From positions 1 to 64,000 of the forward strand of contig CALUJL010000011.1 of assembly GCA_944320955.1 (NCBI GenBank): a stretch of DNA of 64,000 nt. The letters are read 5' to 3'. Both the position numbers and the translations under genes were made by a program. The notes under the pieces are model-generated. The model was given only the letters and a program-made list of their open reading frames with translations. It ran no database searches and had not been told where the DNA came from. The number at the start of each line of letters is the position of its first letter. Positions within the stretch are counted from its first letter, which is position 1. This DNA comes from an uncultured Bacteroidaceae bacterium (GTDB taxonomy: Bacteria; Bacteroidota; Bacteroidia; Bacteroidales; Bacteroidaceae). Shown here piece after piece: positions 63,146 to 64,000 of the stretch.

Positions 63146-63442
63146 TTACACAATTCCTCTATCGTCTCTGTAAGGTATGTATAAGATTATGGAGCATAGA
63201 CAATAAAAGCCATAATCTAAACAAAGCCCAACAAGCGTTTTTTGTTCTTCTCCGAACGTATGTAGATATACCCAATCTAATTTGTTCTTTACACAATAAT
63301 CGAATGCAATATACAAAAGGCGCTCGCCCAACTTCTTCCCGCGAGCCTTTGGTTCGACCTTAAATGTACAAAGCTTCAAGATGCGTCCGGAAATAACCTC
63401 GCCGTGCGCAGCAGCTTTCGTGGCTCTATAGCGGCCCCACAT
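63146..63442 (-). pseudogene. Fragment of a GNAT acetyltransferase-like gene
   Basis: The frame starting at the ATG at 63442 gives MWGRYRATKAAAHGEVISG, KLCTFKVEPKARGKKLGERLL, FDYCVKNKLDWVYLHTFGEE, then changes after LDYG into unrelated text (FYCLCSIILYIPYR). The K-L-G-E-R-L-L block fits the acetyl-CoA-binding motif of a GNAT domain. Both ends appear cut: upstream sequence needed for a complete domain is absent. TAACTTTG on the minus strand (63456-63463) could still drive it. Confidence 0.6.
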
Positions 63443-63614
63443 GCACACGACACTACAAAGTTAAGAAATTTAGTTGAATGGTTCTATCTTTCTCTATGGA
63501 AAGAATGCCGGCACCGCAGCAGGTTTCCTTCACATAGCTGCCGATGCCGGCCGACGCAGGGGCATCGGCCGGCATATCTCCTTCTCTTCCCGCCAGACGT
63601 GACGAAGGGCGTAG

Positions 63615-64000
63615 TCAGTTGATTCTAAAAGTTATAGGCAATGAGTACGTTGTACGGACCGCATTCCCGTTCTTTCGTGCAGACCTCCACTTGCCACCGG
63701 TGGTTAACACCACACGGCAAGCTTCCCTATCGAATGCTTCACCAAGGCTCTGGGTAATCTGCAAGTCACTGACATCGCCATTCCTTTCTATCACGAACCG
63801 TACCACTACGCTGCCTTGGGCATTATCCCCAGAATTCGGGTACCGAATGTTTTGTGAAACGTAGCGTATCAGGCCTGCCTGCCCTCCGTCCATGAATTCG
63901 GGAGCGGCATCCACCTCGTAGATGGTATACAGACGATCATCCGGTTCGGGAGCAGAAGTATACACTTCTCCCCCAGTGCTTTGCTCTTGCACGGAATAAT
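63615..64000 (-). CDS. C-terminal domain of a TonB-like energy transducer, cut by the window edge
   Basis: The last 128 codons of a minus-strand gene. It reads PEFMDGGQAGLIRYVSQNIRYP, QGSVVVRFVIERNGDVSDLQI, EAFDREACRVVLTTGGKWR and ends SLPITFRIN, the TonB C-terminal domain (PF03544-type) with the YP...G.V.V.F.I..dG.v signature. No stop is met up to base 64000, so the N-terminal membrane anchor lies outside the window. The ORF could begin with the GTG at 63992 but it is more likely to continue. Confidence 0.85.
   Translation of the reverse strand, partial: YSVQEQSTGGEVYTSAPEPDDRLYTIYEVDAAPEFMDGGQAGLIRYVSQNIRYPNSGDNAQGSVVVRFVIERNGDVSDLQITQSLGEAFDREACRVVLTTGGKWRSARKNGNAVRTTYSLPITFRIN

Overview
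The window looks like chromosome from a Bacteroidales bacterium (Bacteroidota). Many genes are preceded by the Bacteroidota -7 promoter box TAnnTTTG, often with a TTG or TTTG box 17-20 bases upstream. The gene set fits a host-associated member of this group: serine palmitoyltransferase for sphingolipids, TonB-dependent receptors, GH2 and GH29 glycosidases, a bile salt hydrolase-type amidase, FloA/NfeD and a type II-C CRISPR-Cas9 locus. The DNA is GC-rich for the phylum, with a few AT-rich islets (about 22.9-24.5 kb, 40.6-41.4 kb, 61.5-63.5 kb) that look imported. I cannot place it to genus.

Layout. 0-1.3 kb: a frameshifted outer-membrane receptor remnant. 1.5-4.8 kb: rsfS-ftsH-cdsA operon on the minus strand. 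5.0 kb: tRNA-Gln. 5.4-8.7 kb: (p)ppGpp synthase/hydrolase, queD and queE on the minus strand. 9.3-15.7 kb: CRISPR array (four 47-bp repeats, three spacers), cas2, cas1, cas9 and a divergent tracrRNA. 15.8-22.7 kb: NfnAB-like fusion oxidoreductase, a PD40-like exported protein, NfeD, FloA, a nucleoside phosphorylase and free methionine-R-sulfoxide reductase. 23-24.4 kb: AT-rich islet with a structured element and two related lipoproteins. 24.5-28.5 kb: PspC/PadR pair, MFS exporter, metallo-beta-lactamase-fold hydrolase. 28.8-37.7 kb: cytochrome c peroxidase, SpoU methyltransferase, aldo-keto reductase, coiled-coil membrane protein, then a wecA-like/ugd/glmS cell-envelope precursor cluster. 37.9-49 kb: GH2 beta-galactosidase, Zeta-like kinase cassette, lipid kinase and divergent serine palmitoyltransferase, tRNA-Pro, AAA+ ATPase, AraC regulator, flavoprotein, dienelactone-hydrolase-like protein. 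49-58.2 kb: GH29 fucosidase, TonB receptor, HAD phosphatase, queuosine-precursor transporter and queC, choloylglycine-hydrolase-family protein, DUF4465-like protein. 58.4-64 kb: small winged-helix protein, PHP phosphatase, ABC-F ATPase, IS982 remnant, Fic protein, acetyltransferase fragment, and the C-terminal domain of a TonB-like protein cut by the window edge.

The most interesting system is the CRISPR locus. cas9, cas1 and cas2 are translationally coupled by start/stop overlaps, but cas9 carries an in-frame TAG after codon 1272. All nuclease catalytic residues lie upstream of it, and the C-terminal PAM-interacting region lies downstream, still open and still coupled to cas1. Each CRISPR repeat contains what reads as a complete Bacteroidota promoter (TTG, 19 bases, TACCTTTG) pointing into the next spacer, so each crRNA may be made from its own promoter as in Neisseria type II-C. 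The tracrRNA anti-repeat begins about 5 bases after its own TATCTTTG box. A second recurring theme is a family of short GC-rich inverted words (AAGCGGCAG/CTGCCGCTTTT, AAGTGC, TTCCGGAA) found in at least seven intergenic gaps.
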